A stretch of 64,000 nucleotides of DNA from Sphingomonas sp. 8AM. GTDB lineage: Bacteria; Pseudomonadota; Alphaproteobacteria; Sphingomonadales; Sphingomonadaceae. The stretch lies in assembly GCF_902506455.1 (NCBI RefSeq), contig NZ_LR733844.1, positions 596,315 to 660,314 on the forward strand. Reading direction: 5' to 3'. The translations under genes and the position numbers were made by a program. The notes under the pieces were generated by a model that worked only from the letters and a program-made list of their open reading frames with translations, was not told the DNA's origin and made no database searches. Positions 42,724-51,371 of this stretch are shown in pieces. The first letter of the stretch is position 1. Each line of letters opens with the position of its first letter.

Positions 42724-44034
42724 TCAATAAGTGCCGGAGAAGCTGCTGTTGAGGTTAGTGTCCTTCTGGTCGGTTGCGCCGGTCGTCGTCCCCGCGGTGG
42801 ACGCGCCACCGGTCGTGCTCGTACCGGTCGTCGACGACGAGGTGGTGGTCGAACGCTGCGTCCGGTCACGATCGCTGGTGCGATCGCCGTAGCCGAACAT
42901 TGCCTGGTTCGATTCCTCGTTACGCCAATGCTGCTTGGCCTCGTCGGCGGTCTTGGACAGCGTCACCTTCTTGTCCTCGACCAACTTGATCCAGCGCGAC
43001 GGGATCGAGTGATGCTGGCCACCCGCATCGACATCGTTCTTGGTCAACAGGATGCGGTCACCGCGCACCTTGTCGACAGTGCCGACATGGCTGCCGTCCG
43101 AACCGACCACCTCGAAATGCTCCTGCACCTGGTCGAGCGAGGCGCGCTGCGTCTGGCGCTCCGAACGGAAGGACGAGAATTCATTCTCGAAGCGCGAGCG
43201 GTTTTCCTGGCGATATTCGTCATAGTCGCGGTCGAGTGCGGCGATCTGGCCCGAGCGCCAGTTGTGATAATCGCCGTCGCGGTCCGAGCGGCCCTGCTGC
43301 TGGTAATAACGCTCGTCGTAGCGGCTGTCGGCCTCACGGCGGCGCTCGGCATCCTCATCGCCGAACCAGCTGCGGACCTCATCGCCGGCACGGGCGAAGA
43401 AGCCGCGATCGTCGTAGTCATAGCCCTGCGGCTGACGACCGTAATTTGCGCCGCGATCGCGATGACGGCTCTGTGCGCCGCCACGATAATTGTCGTCGTC
43501 GTCGTGCCGGTGCGATCCGACATCGTTGAAGCGACGGCTATCCGAGCCATAGCTGCCATGATATTCGCCGCCCTGACCGTATCCCGACGACTGGCCGTAG
43601 CGCTGCTGCTGGCCATAGCCGCCGCCGGACCGCTCGCTGTAGCGATCGCGATAGTCGCTGCGCTGTCCACTCGAATAACCGCGGTCCTCGCGGTCACGAT
43701 CATAGCTGCCGAAGCCGCCCTGCTGACGGCCATAGCCCTCGCGCTGCCCATAGCTGCCCTGACCGTCATTGTCGCGGCCATAGCTCTCGCGTCCGTAGCT
43801 CTCACGGCCATATCCGCGCTGCGACGTGTCGCTGCTCTGGCCGTAGCCACCGCGGTTGTCACGGTTATCGTCACGGTCGCGGTTCGACGATCCCGCCGCC
43901 TGATAGTCGCGGGCGCTCGAATAGCTGCCGGAGCGACCGGAGCCATAATCACGACCATAGTCCTGCGTTTCGCTGCGACCGTAATAGTCGCTCTTCGGGT
44001 CGGTCCCGCGCGGATAGCGTTCGTAGCCCATCAT
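42724..44034 (-). CDS. DUF2171 protein with long disordered Arg/Tyr/Gly/Ser region
   Basis: The first two hundred or so of the 436 residues are low-complexity and rich in Gly, Tyr, Arg, Asp, Ser and Gln, with repeated units such as GYGRESYGRESYGRD and GYGQQQRYGQSSGYGQ. A short ordered motif follows, FFARAGDEVRSWFGDEDAER (SWFGD-type), then WRSGQIAALDRDYDEYRQEN. A DUF2171 domain (EVVGSDGSHVGTVDKVRGDR, LTKNDVDAGGQHHSIPSRWI) precedes a Ser/Thr-rich tail. DUF2171 resembles PRC-barrel-like beta domains. The composition suggests a condensate-forming or nucleic-acid-associated protein, possibly stress related; this is inference. It is monocistronic with a strong terminator. Confidence 0.8.
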   Translation of the reverse strand: MMGYERYPRGTDPKSDYYGRSETQDYGRDYGSGRSGSYSSARDYQAAGSSNRDRDDNRDNRGGYGQSSDTSQRGYGRESYGRESYGRDNDGQGSYGQREGYGRQQGGFGSYDRDREDRGYSSGQRSDYRDRYSERSGGGYGQQQRYGQSSGYGQGGEYHGSYGSDSRRFNDVGSHRHDDDDNYRGGAQSRHRDRGANYGRQPQGYDYDDRGFFARAGDEVRSWFGDEDAERRREADSRYDERYYQQQGRSDRDGDYHNWRSGQIAALDRDYDEYRQENRSRFENEFSSFRSERQTQRASLDQVQEHFEVVGSDGSHVGTVDKVRGDRILLTKNDVDAGGQHHSIPSRWIKLVEDKKVTLSKTADEAKQHWRNEESNQAMFGYGDRTSDRDRTQRSTTTSSSTTGTSTTGGASTAGTTTGATDQKDTNLNSSFSGTY

Positions 44035-44273
44035 GATTCTCCTGCGTCAGACACGGGTCGCGCACCGCGTTGCGGCGTCACGCCAGTACTGGGAGAAAAG
44101 CTGATCTGAGGCAGTTCGTTCCTGTCGTTACACCCGCATAACGTTGTTTTCGTCGCACACGCCTACCGGCTGGCCGCTCGCGATTTTTCAGCTTTGCGCG
44201 ATCAGGGCGGTTGCGTCGTCTGCGGATCGCGTTTAAGGGCGTCGCTCCCGGCCACGGCCGGGCATCGGCGGGC

Positions 44274-44349
44274 GGGGCTGTAGCTCAGATGGGAGAGCGC
44301 TGCAATCGCACTGCAGAGGTCAGGGGTTCGATTCCCCTCAGCTCCACCA
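44274..44349 (+). tRNA. tRNA-Ala (anticodon CGC)
   Basis: A complete 76-nt cloverleaf with encoded CCA. The acceptor is GGGGCTG/CAGCTCC containing the G3:U70 pair that identifies alanine tRNAs. The D arm is GCTC/GAGC. The anticodon stem CTGCA/TGCAG carries loop ATCGCAC (anticodon CGC, reading GCG). The T arm is AGGGG-TTCGATT-CCCCT. It ends 10 nt before the ATG of the Nudix gene. Confidence 0.95.
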
Positions 44350-44359
44350 CCCGCCGCCG

Positions 44360-45133
44360 ATGACTGATTCTCCCCCCGCCTTCCCCGAAGCCCGGCCCGC
44401 TGCCACCCTCGTGGTCATGCGCGATCGTGCCCGTGGCGCCCCTGAGATCCTGATGGTCGAGCGTGCCGGCGTAATGGCCTTCGCGCCCGGGGCGATGGTC
44501 TTCCCCGGCGGCCGGGTCGATCCCGGCGATCATGATCTCGCCCGCGCGCTCGGCGTCCCGGACATCGAAGAGGGTGCTGCGCGGATCGCCGCCATCCGCG
44601 AGACGATCGAGGAAGCCGCACTGCCGATCGGTTTCGCCCGGACACCCGATGCCGCCGCGATCGCGACGATCCGCGCCGCACTCGACGACGGTGCGTCGTT
44701 CGGCGAAGCGCTTGGAGCGGTCGGTGCGACGCTCGACCTTGACGCGCTCGTCCCCTTCGCCCGCTGGCGCCCCGATTATAGCCCGGTGCGTCGCTACGAC
44801 ACCCGCTTCTATCTCGCCGCGCTGCCCCCGGACGCGCCCGCGCCGCGGGTCGACGGCACCGAGAACGTCCGGCTGTGCTGGGCGACCGCAAAAAGAGTGC
44901 TCGACGACGCCGATGCCGGTCGCCTGTCGCTGATCTTTCCGACCCGTCGCAACCTCGAGCGGCTTGCCCTGTTCCCTTCGCACGCCGCAGCGGTGGCACA
45001 GGCGCGCGCCTTTCCGGTGCGGGTCGTGGTGCCATGGTCCGAAACCCGCGACGGGGAGGAATATCTCTGCATTCCCGACGACCTCGGCTACCCCGTCACG
45101 GCCGAACGCCGCGATCTGGTCCGGCGCGGCTAG
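44360..45133 (+). CDS. Nudix hydrolase
   Basis: This 257-aa Nudix-fold pyrophosphohydrolase has MVFPGGRVDPGDHDLARALG leading to the Nudix helix AARIAAIRETIEEAAL (REx2EE present). An insertion separates the opening Gly-Gly from the helix, as in NUDT7/19-like CoA or acyl-CoA pyrophosphatases. Substrate is therefore most likely a CoA derivative or nucleotide sugar, but not certain. Only 10 nt separate the start from the upstream tRNA-Ala, and no Shine-Dalgarno sequence is visible. The message may be released by tRNA processing. The next in-frame ATG (44417) would delete part of strand 1. Confidence 0.82.
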   Translation: MTDSPPAFPEARPAATLVVMRDRARGAPEILMVERAGVMAFAPGAMVFPGGRVDPGDHDLARALGVPDIEEGAARIAAIRETIEEAALPIGFARTPDAAAIATIRAALDDGASFGEALGAVGATLDLDALVPFARWRPDYSPVRRYDTRFYLAALPPDAPAPRVDGTENVRLCWATAKRVLDDADAGRLSLIFPTRRNLERLALFPSHAAAVAQARAFPVRVVVPWSETRDGEEYLCIPDDLGYPVTAERRDLVRRG

Positions 45134-45177
45134 CACGCACGATCCGCCGCGTCGTCGGCTGGAGCGTTGCGCTGGCC

Positions 45178-45861
45178 GTGATCGCGACGCTCGCACTCAT
45201 TGCGTGGGGCACATTGCGCGGCCGGCCACAGGACCTGCCATGGACGCCGCTCGATCTCGGGCAACCCGTGGGGCTGTTCACCGGGCGAAAGCTGACCGCG
45301 CTGACCGAGGATGCCGCCTTGTGCCGCGGCTTGCTGACGCAGGCCGGCGTGCGCTTCACCGCGCTGCCCGCGCGTCGCGACGGCCGATGCGGCTATGACG
45401 ATGCGGTGCGACTGACCGACGGGGGCGCGCGCAATACGGCGCTGTCCCCCGCCAATCTCGGCATCGCCTGCCCGGTCGCCGCCGCGCTGACGATGTGGGA
45501 GTGGGACGTCCTCGCCCCTGCCGCGCGCCGCCATTTCGACGCGCGCGTCATCCGCGTCGACCATTACGGCAGCTATTCGTGTCGCCGGCTCTACGGCCGC
45601 GCCGCGGGCGCGTGGAGCGAGCATTCGACGGCCGACGCGATCGACATCGCCGGCTTTGCCCTGTCGGACGGTACGCGGATCAGCATCGCGCGCGACTGGA
45701 AGGGAGCAGGAGCAAAGGCGGCATTTCTGCGCGAGGTGCGCGACGGCGCATGCGGGCTGTTCGCGACCGTGCTTTCACCCGATTACAACGCCGCGCACCG
45801 CGACCATTTCCACCTCGATCAGGCGGCGCGCGGCGCCCGCGGATGGCGCGCATGCCGCTGA
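45178..45861 (+). CDS. Extensin-like C-terminal domain protein, start uncertain
   Basis: The protein carries an extensin-like C domain. ALCRGLLTQAGVRFTALPAR, GIACPVAAALTMWEWDVLAP, VIRVDHYGSYSCRRLYGR, SEHSTADAIDIAGFALSDGT and PDYNAAHRDHFHLDQAARG include conserved Cys, His and Asp residues like those of zinc D,D- or L,D-peptidase folds (HSTADAID, HRDHFHLD). It probably acts on or near peptidoglycan. A hydrophobic N-terminal anchor (VGWSVALAVIATLALIAWG) precedes it. No ATG exists between the Nudix stop and the anchor. GTG 45178 is the first usual start but cuts the anchor in half, so a start at a rarer codon near 45142 is also possible. Confidence 0.72.
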   Translation: MIATLALIAWGTLRGRPQDLPWTPLDLGQPVGLFTGRKLTALTEDAALCRGLLTQAGVRFTALPARRDGRCGYDDAVRLTDGGARNTALSPANLGIACPVAAALTMWEWDVLAPAARRHFDARVIRVDHYGSYSCRRLYGRAAGAWSEHSTADAIDIAGFALSDGTRISIARDWKGAGAKAAFLREVRDGACGLFATVLSPDYNAAHRDHFHLDQAARGARGWRACR

Positions 45862-46136
45862 TCCGGCTCGACGCGCGCGGTTGGCAGCACCGCGAGGATT
45901 TCTGGGCGGCGCTGTTGCCGGCGCTGGGCGCACCCGACTGGCATGGACCGAACCTCGACGCGCTCTACGATGGTCTGGTCGCCGGCGAAAACCGCGTCCG
46001 ACCCCCGCTCACCGTCGAGATCGCGATCGATACGCCCCTCCCCGAGCCACTGATCGACTATCTCGCTCGCGTCACCGGCGTCTTCGCCGATGCCGCACGC
46101 GACACCGGGCTGTCGATCGAGCTTCGCTACGTCTGA
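45852..46136 (+). CDS. Barstar-family protein
   Basis: This 94-aa protein matches the barstar fold of barnase inhibitors. It opens LIRLDARGWQHREDFWAALL, has the central signature PDWHGPNLDALYDGLVAG (family G-x-N-L-D-A-L-x-D), strand LTVEIAI and a C-terminal helix. Barstars inhibit secreted ribonucleases. No barnase-like nuclease gene was seen nearby, so this is an orphan inhibitor. It starts inside the 3' end of the extensin-like gene (10-nt overlap); an ATG 9 nt upstream is also possible. The stop is 3 nt from the stop of the convergent gene. Confidence 0.83.
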   Translation: MPLIRLDARGWQHREDFWAALLPALGAPDWHGPNLDALYDGLVAGENRVRPPLTVEIAIDTPLPEPLIDYLARVTGVFADAARDTGLSIELRYV

Positions 46137-46139
46137 CGC

Positions 46140-46688
46140 TCAGTGCGGCAGCGCGGCGGTGTCGACCTTCTCGACCCAGTGCGGGAAGAATGCCGGCGGC
46201 CGCGACGACCAGCCCGATGCGGTTGCGGCCGCCTCGCTGATCGACTGGAGCAGTCGCCGCCGCAATTCCGGGTGCAGGTGCGGCATCGCCGCCGCCGAGC
46301 AGAACGCCGAGGGCAGCCACGGGCGCACTTTCGCGCCCACCAGTCGCTCGAACAGGAAGCGGAACGCCGAGAAGGTGGTGATGCGCCCCTGCCCCAGATC
46401 GAACGCCGCCAGCGTGATCAGCGGTGCCAGCACCTGCTCCGCCGCATCCAGCCCGCTGTCGTCGGGGACAAGCGTGCGGATCGCCGGAAGCCGACGATAG
46501 TGCTGCGCCTGTGCCCGGATGCTCGCCGCCTCGACCACGTCGCGCGACCAGCGCGCCAGCGCATCGTCGCGGTCCAGACCCACGTCGAGGCTGCGGCGGA
46601 TGTACCGCTGCGTCGCCGCCGGGAAGGTCGCGAATTCCTTCATTTCGGCCAGCGTCATCGCCCCTTCGGCCGCTTTCATTCTACCCAT
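46140..46688 (-). CDS. Uncharacterised helical protein
   Basis: This 182-aa soluble protein is not assigned to a family. It begins MGRMKAAEGAMTLAEMKEFA; MKAAEG (46679) is an alternative start. The rest is predicted mainly helical: QRYIRRSLDVGLDRDDALAR, QHYRRLPAIRTLVPDDSGLD, GQGRITTFSAFRFLFERLVG, HPELRRRLLQSISEA. No signal peptide, membrane span or catalytic motif was recognised. It stands alone between convergent barstar and the disordered acidic protein gene. Confidence 0.6.
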   Translation of the reverse strand: MGRMKAAEGAMTLAEMKEFATFPAATQRYIRRSLDVGLDRDDALARWSRDVVEAASIRAQAQHYRRLPAIRTLVPDDSGLDAAEQVLAPLITLAAFDLGQGRITTFSAFRFLFERLVGAKVRPWLPSAFCSAAAMPHLHPELRRRLLQSISEAAATASGWSSRPPAFFPHWVEKVDTAALPH

Positions 46689-46870
46689 CGTCACACCCCG
46701 CCGCGCATGATCCAATGCCCGGAAGAATGCGCCAAAGTGGTTAACACTTGGCTTAACGGCGCCGTCTTCCGACTGTCATAAGTCAGCATGGGCCGTGCCG
46801 CACCGCAACATGGATGCGACGAACGGAGTAGGACCGTCGATTCAGACGACCGGACGATGTGGGGCTGGAG

Positions 46871-46901
46871 AAAAGCCGCCCCGGATCGGGTCCGGAGCGG
46901 C
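46871..46901 (-). terminator. Rho-independent terminator after the acidic small protein
   Basis: GCCGCCCCGGA (46875-46885) pairs with TCCGGAGCGGC (46891-46901) with one mismatch. On the minus strand the stem is followed by TTTT (complement of 46871-46874). Confidence 0.75.
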
Positions 46902-46928
46902 TGAAACACGATGTAAAATCAAGGTCAC

Positions 46929-47225
46929 TCAGGCGTCGCGCTGCCGTTCCGCTTCTTCGGCCGCGTCGAACCCGGACGATGGCGCCGGCTCGCTGCGCCC
47001 CGGCTGGGTGATCGACACCGGGTCGGAGGCGTCCATTGTCTCGTCCAGACCGGCGTCGAGCCGCGCGTCCTCGCTACCGGGATGTTTGGCCAGCCGCTTC
47101 TCGATCGAGCGGTCCTGCCCGGCATCCTGGCGCGGGTCCTTCGATCCGCCGGCATTGCCCGCATCGGGCGCCACCGACAGGCTGTCGAGCGCGCGGTCGT
47201 CGATCGGGCTCGCTTCGGTCATCAT
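46929..47225 (-). CDS. Small acidic disordered protein
   Basis: This protein of 97-98 aa starts MMTEASPIDDRALDSL (two adjacent ATGs after an AGGAGGG ribosome-binding site). It is rich in Asp, Ala, Ser, Gly and Glu with no hydrophobic core: KDPRQDAGQDRSIEKRLAKH, GSEDARLDAGLDETMDASDP. It is probably intrinsically disordered. The strong ribosome-binding site and its own terminator argue that it is a real gene. Function unknown. Confidence 0.6.
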   Translation of the reverse strand: MMTEASPIDDRALDSLSVAPDAGNAGGSKDPRQDAGQDRSIEKRLAKHPGSEDARLDAGLDETMDASDPVSITQPGRSEPAPSSGFDAAEEAERQRDA

Positions 47226-47295
47226 ACCCTCCTCATACGGACATATTGGTTCACATCCCAACGCCGGGGCCGCCGCCGCGTTCCTGACCCGGCGA

Positions 47296-48069
47296 TCAAG
47301 TCAGCCGGGTCACCCGCACCCGCTGCTCCCACAGGCTGGCGGTGCCGAAGATCGTCATGAACGCGATGTCGGTCGCGTCGCGTCCCACCCCGACCCGCGC
47401 AATCTCGTCGGGCCGCGCCATCCCGGTGGCGTCGAGCAGGTGCCACGCGCCGTCCAGCCACAGCTCGGCAACCGCATGGAAATCGGGCGGATCGACACCG
47501 GGCGCATAGGCCGACACGCAGCGCGCCGGGATCTCCGCCGCCCGCGCCAGCGCGACGAGCAGATGCGCATAGTCGCGGCACACCCCGCGCCGTTCGGCAA
47601 AGGTGTGCAGCGCACCGCCGCCCGGCGCGACCGGTGCGTAGTCGAGATTGTCGCGCACCCAACCGGCCAACGCTACCGCCAGCGCGCCGCCGCTCAACCC
47701 GGCGAAGGTGCGGCGGACGAAATGGTCGAACCGGTCAGCCTCACAATAGCGACTGGGCAACAGATACGGGATCGTCGCCGCGGGTAATCGCGCCGCCGGG
47801 GTGGCGGGCAATGTTTCGAGCCGTACCAATGGTCGATCGATCGCGACGATCGCGCTGTAGCGTGCGACCAGCCGGTGCTCGGCGCGCGCCCAGCAACGCT
47901 GCCCGATCCCGTCCTCGCCCGCGACCGCACGGATCGGCTGATCCGATTCGATCACCAGCGACTGCGCCTCCAGCATCTGGTCGGAGAGGGCCGCGACCTC
48001 GATCTGGAGCAGCACGTCGGCCGGGGCAGGGAAGCCGTAATCCAGCACGGCCTCGATCGACAGGCGCAT
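47296..48069 (-). CDS. Transglutaminase-like family protein
   Basis: This 257-aa protein has the bacterial transglutaminase-like layout. An N-terminal beta-sandwich starts MRLSIEAVLDYGFPAPADV, and a papain-like core follows. The catalytic Cys is in FAERRGVCRDYAHLLVALAR, His in DFHAVAELWLDGAWHLLDAT, and Asp in the same block. Members act as proteases or amide transferases, often near circularly permuted ATP-grasp genes, which are absent here. The start is MRLSIE; the longer frame upstream runs through the terminator of the Bax-inhibitor gene. Confidence 0.85.
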   Translation of the reverse strand: MRLSIEAVLDYGFPAPADVLLQIEVAALSDQMLEAQSLVIESDQPIRAVAGEDGIGQRCWARAEHRLVARYSAIVAIDRPLVRLETLPATPAARLPAATIPYLLPSRYCEADRFDHFVRRTFAGLSGGALAVALAGWVRDNLDYAPVAPGGGALHTFAERRGVCRDYAHLLVALARAAEIPARCVSAYAPGVDPPDFHAVAELWLDGAWHLLDATGMARPDEIARVGVGRDATDIAFMTIFGTASLWEQRVRVTRLT

Positions 48070-48090
48070 CTCGCCCCTTCCACATAAGAG

Positions 48091-48119
48091 AAAGGGCCCG
48101 GCGGTCACCCGCCGAGCCC
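48091..48119 (-). terminator. Rho-independent terminator after the Bax inhibitor-1 gene
   Basis: An 11-bp stem GGGCCCGGCGG (48094-48104) / CCGCCGAGCCC (48109-48119) with one G:T pair and a TCAC loop. On the minus strand it is followed by TTTCTCTT. Confidence 0.8.
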
Positions 48120-48147
48120 CTGACGTTCCGTCATTCAATCCCGCGGA

Positions 48148-48888
<741 letters not shown>

Positions 48889-49009
48889 TGTCTCTTTGCT
48901 CCTTCATCCGAACGAATGGGTCGGATAGGGGGAATATCGCGCGTCGGCTTCCGCTTTTCAAGCGAGCCGCCGACCCGCTTCCGATCCAGCAAAGGTTCGT
49001 TACAGCCCC

Positions 49010-49573
49010 ATGCACCGCCTCTTCGTCGCGCTGCGCCCGCCCCCGGCGATCCGCACCCTGTTGCTGGACGCAATGGAAGGCCTGCCCGGCGCGCGCTGGC
49101 AGGACGACGAACAGCTGCACGTGACGCTGCGCTTCATCGGCGAGATCGACCGGCGACAGGCCGAGGACGTCGCCACCGCGCTCTCGCGCATCGCCGCACC
49201 CGCCCCGACGGTACGCCTTGACGGCGCGGGCACCTTCGACAAGCGCGGGCGGATCGACACGCTCTGGGCGCGCGTCATCCCCGCCGAACCGCTCGCCGCG
49301 CTCCACCGCAAGGTCGATCAGGCGCTCGCCCGCGCCGGAGTCGCGCCCGATGGGCGCCGCTATCTGCCGCATCTCACCCTCGCACGCTTCTCGCGCACCG
49401 CGGGCGACCCGGTGCTGATCGATCGCTGGATCGCCGACCACGCCGCGCTCGCTTCGCCCGACTTCACGATGCCGCACCTGACGTTGTTCGAGAGCATCCT
49501 CGGCCACGAAGGCGCGCGCTACGAGGCAGTGGCGAGGTGGCCGCTTGGCGAAGAGCCGTCGCCCCGGACTTGA
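49010..49573 (+). CDS. thpR: RNA 2',3'-cyclic phosphodiesterase
   Basis: ThpR (2H phosphoesterase) hydrolyses RNA 2',3'-cyclic phosphate ends. The protein opens MHRLFVALRPPPAIRTLL and has the two catalytic motifs HVTL (in EQLHVTLRFIGEI) and HLTL (in RYLPHLTLARF), with an arm containing GRIDTLWARV. The last residues (PSPRT) and the TGA stop at 49571-49573 lie inside a repeat-B arm, so the native C-terminus may have been altered by the repeat. Length (187 aa) is otherwise typical. Confidence 0.9.
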   Translation: MHRLFVALRPPPAIRTLLLDAMEGLPGARWQDDEQLHVTLRFIGEIDRRQAEDVATALSRIAAPAPTVRLDGAGTFDKRGRIDTLWARVIPAEPLAALHRKVDQALARAGVAPDGRRYLPHLTLARFSRTAGDPVLIDRWIADHAALASPDFTMPHLTLFESILGHEGARYEAVARWPLGEEPSPRT

Positions 49574-49600
49574 TCCGGGACCCCACTTCTTCTTCCGCAA
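49558..49600. repeat. Palindromic repeat family B, partial copy
   Basis: One clear arm, GTCGCCCCGGACTTGATCCG, is followed by GGACCCCACTTCTTCTTCC; the complementary arm is largely lost. It overlaps the 3' end of thpR. Confidence 0.65.
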
Positions 49601-49642
49601 CGGGCACTGGATCAGGATGGCATGGAACCGGCTCACGTTCGT

Positions 49643-49713
49643 CATTGCGAGCGTAGCGAAGCAATCCAGAGCCGAACCAGGACGCCCTGGATTGCTTCGC
49701 TACGCTCGCAATG
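49643..49713. repeat. Palindromic repeat family A, copy 6 (inverted)
   Basis: This full 71-nt copy has an inner part CCAGAGCCGAACCAGGACGCCCTGG. It reads as the reverse complement of copies 2, 4 and 5, so orientation can be assigned. It lies between the co-directional thpR and MFS genes. Confidence 0.9.
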
Positions 49714-49819
49714 ACGACTCCGCTTGGACATAACGTCCCCAAGCCGGCAAAGAAAAGCGGGAAGCCTCCCCTTCCCTCCCACCACCACTCTGTTACGCTC
49801 GGCAAAAATCGGAGGATGC

Positions 49820-51370
49820 ATGGCCGGAGAGCAGGACGCCCGCGCGAGCGGCTATGCATGGTATGTGCTGGGGCTGCTGTTCCTGGTCTATGTCCTCAAC
49901 TTCGTCGATCGTCAGGTGATCTCGATCCTCGCCGAGGACATCAAGCGCGACCTCAACCTGCGCGATGAGGATCTCGGCTTCCTCTACGGCACCGCCTTCG
50001 GCGTCTTCTACGCGCTGTTCGGCATCCCGCTCGGGCGGCTGGCGGACAATTGGCACCGCGTCCGGCTGATGGCTGCCGGGCTGACGCTCTGGTCGGCGAT
50101 GACCGCGCTGTCGGGATTGTCCGCGAACGGGGCGCAACTCGCCGCCGCGCGCGTCGGGGTCGGGGTGGGCGAGGCGACCGCTTCTCCTTCCGCTTACTCA
50201 CTGATTTCTGATTATTTTCCCAAGCGGCTGCGCGCGACCGCGCTGTCGATCTATTCAGCGGGCCTGTATGTCGGCGGCGGCTGCTCGTTGTTCATCGGCG
50301 GGCTGATCGTCCAGAACTGGAACCGCGCCTATCCCGCCGGCGGACCGCTCGGGCTCGCCGGCTGGCAGGCGGCGTTCCTCGCGGTCGGCGTGCCGGGGCT
50401 GGTGCTCGCGCTGATCGTCGCGACGCTGCGCGAGCCGGTGCGCGGTGCGGTCGAGGGCCTGCCCACCCCGCCCCCGCACCCGGCGCCGTTCCGCGCCTTC
50501 GGCGACGAGCTGGTGACGATCCTGCCGCCGCTCACCCTGATCGGCGCGGCGCGGCTGGGGCGACGCGCGCTGCTCGTCAATCTCGCGGGGCTGGCGGTCA
50601 CCGTCGCGGTCGTGGCCCTGCTCCACGCGTTCGGCGAGCCGCTGCCGCAATGGATCGCGGTCGGGGTCGGCTTCTATGCAGTCTTCTCGTGGGGCTGTGC
50701 GCTGCGCCACCGCGACCAGCCGACCTTCGCGCTGATCCTCGGCACCCCCGCTTTTATCTGCACCGTGGTCGCCTACGGGCTCAACGCCTTCATGGCCTAT
50801 GCGTCGAGCTTCTGGGCCGCACCCTATGCGATCCGCGTGCTCGGCGTCGCGCCCGCGCAGGCCGGGCTGTTCATCGGCGGCGCGGGCGCGGCGGCGGGGT
50901 TCATCGGCGTCACGACCGGCGGGCTGATCGCCGACCGCTTGCGGCGCAGCAACCCGGCCGGGCGGCTGGTGCCGGTGCTGGCCAGCGCGGTGCTGCCGGT
51001 GCCGTTCATGATCGCGGGCTATACGACTGCCACGCCGGCCGTGCTCTACGTCTGCGTATTTTGCGCACAGGTATTCGCGGCGTGGGGGCTCGGTGCGGCG
51101 GCGGCGGCGACGCAGGATCTGGTGCTGCCCCGGATGCGCGGCACCGCGACCGCGACCTTCTTCATCGGCACGACGCTGATCGGGCTGGCGCTGGGGCCGT
51201 ATCTCGCCGGGCGGATCTCGACGCTCAGCGGCAGCCTGTCGACGGGGATGCTGTCGTTGCTGCTCAGCGTGCCGGTCACGCTGGCGGCGGGGCTGGTCGC
51301 CTATCGCCGCTTCCCCGCCGCCGAACGCACGCGTGAACAGCGGGCGCGGGCAGCGGGGGAGCCGGTCTAG
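49820..51370 (+). CDS. MFS transporter (spinster-like)
   Basis: This 516-aa major facilitator protein has twelve predicted helices. YVLGLLFLVYVLNFVDRQVI is helix 1, with the spinster-type N-x-x-D-R pattern. GIPLGRLADNWHRVRLMAAG is the A-loop motif, and AARVGVGVGEATASPSAYSL the helix 5 signature common in the group that carries hexuronates, sphingolipids and antibiotics. A soluble loop (REPVRGAVEGLPTPPPHPAP) joins the two halves. The start at MAGEQDA is selected by a GGAGG site 6-7 nt upstream. Substrate unknown. The stop is 1 nt from the convergent sodC stop. Confidence 0.87.
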   Translation: MAGEQDARASGYAWYVLGLLFLVYVLNFVDRQVISILAEDIKRDLNLRDEDLGFLYGTAFGVFYALFGIPLGRLADNWHRVRLMAAGLTLWSAMTALSGLSANGAQLAAARVGVGVGEATASPSAYSLISDYFPKRLRATALSIYSAGLYVGGGCSLFIGGLIVQNWNRAYPAGGPLGLAGWQAAFLAVGVPGLVLALIVATLREPVRGAVEGLPTPPPHPAPFRAFGDELVTILPPLTLIGAARLGRRALLVNLAGLAVTVAVVALLHAFGEPLPQWIAVGVGFYAVFSWGCALRHRDQPTFALILGTPAFICTVVAYGLNAFMAYASSFWAAPYAIRVLGVAPAQAGLFIGGAGAAAGFIGVTTGGLIADRLRRSNPAGRLVPVLASAVLPVPFMIAGYTTATPAVLYVCVFCAQVFAAWGLGAAAAATQDLVLPRMRGTATATFFIGTTLIGLALGPYLAGRISTLSGSLSTGMLSLLLSVPVTLAAGLVAYRRFPAAERTREQRARAAGEPV

Positions 51371-51371
51371 C

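Noticed and set aside
42604..44109. A plus-strand frame that looks like a many-helix membrane protein (long Ala/Val/Ile/Leu runs)
   Set aside because: It is the reverse complement of the Tyr/Gly/Arg/Asp repeats of the DUF2171 gene, which produces such hydrophobic codons automatically. The minus-strand gene has a ribosomal start context, a known domain and a terminator.
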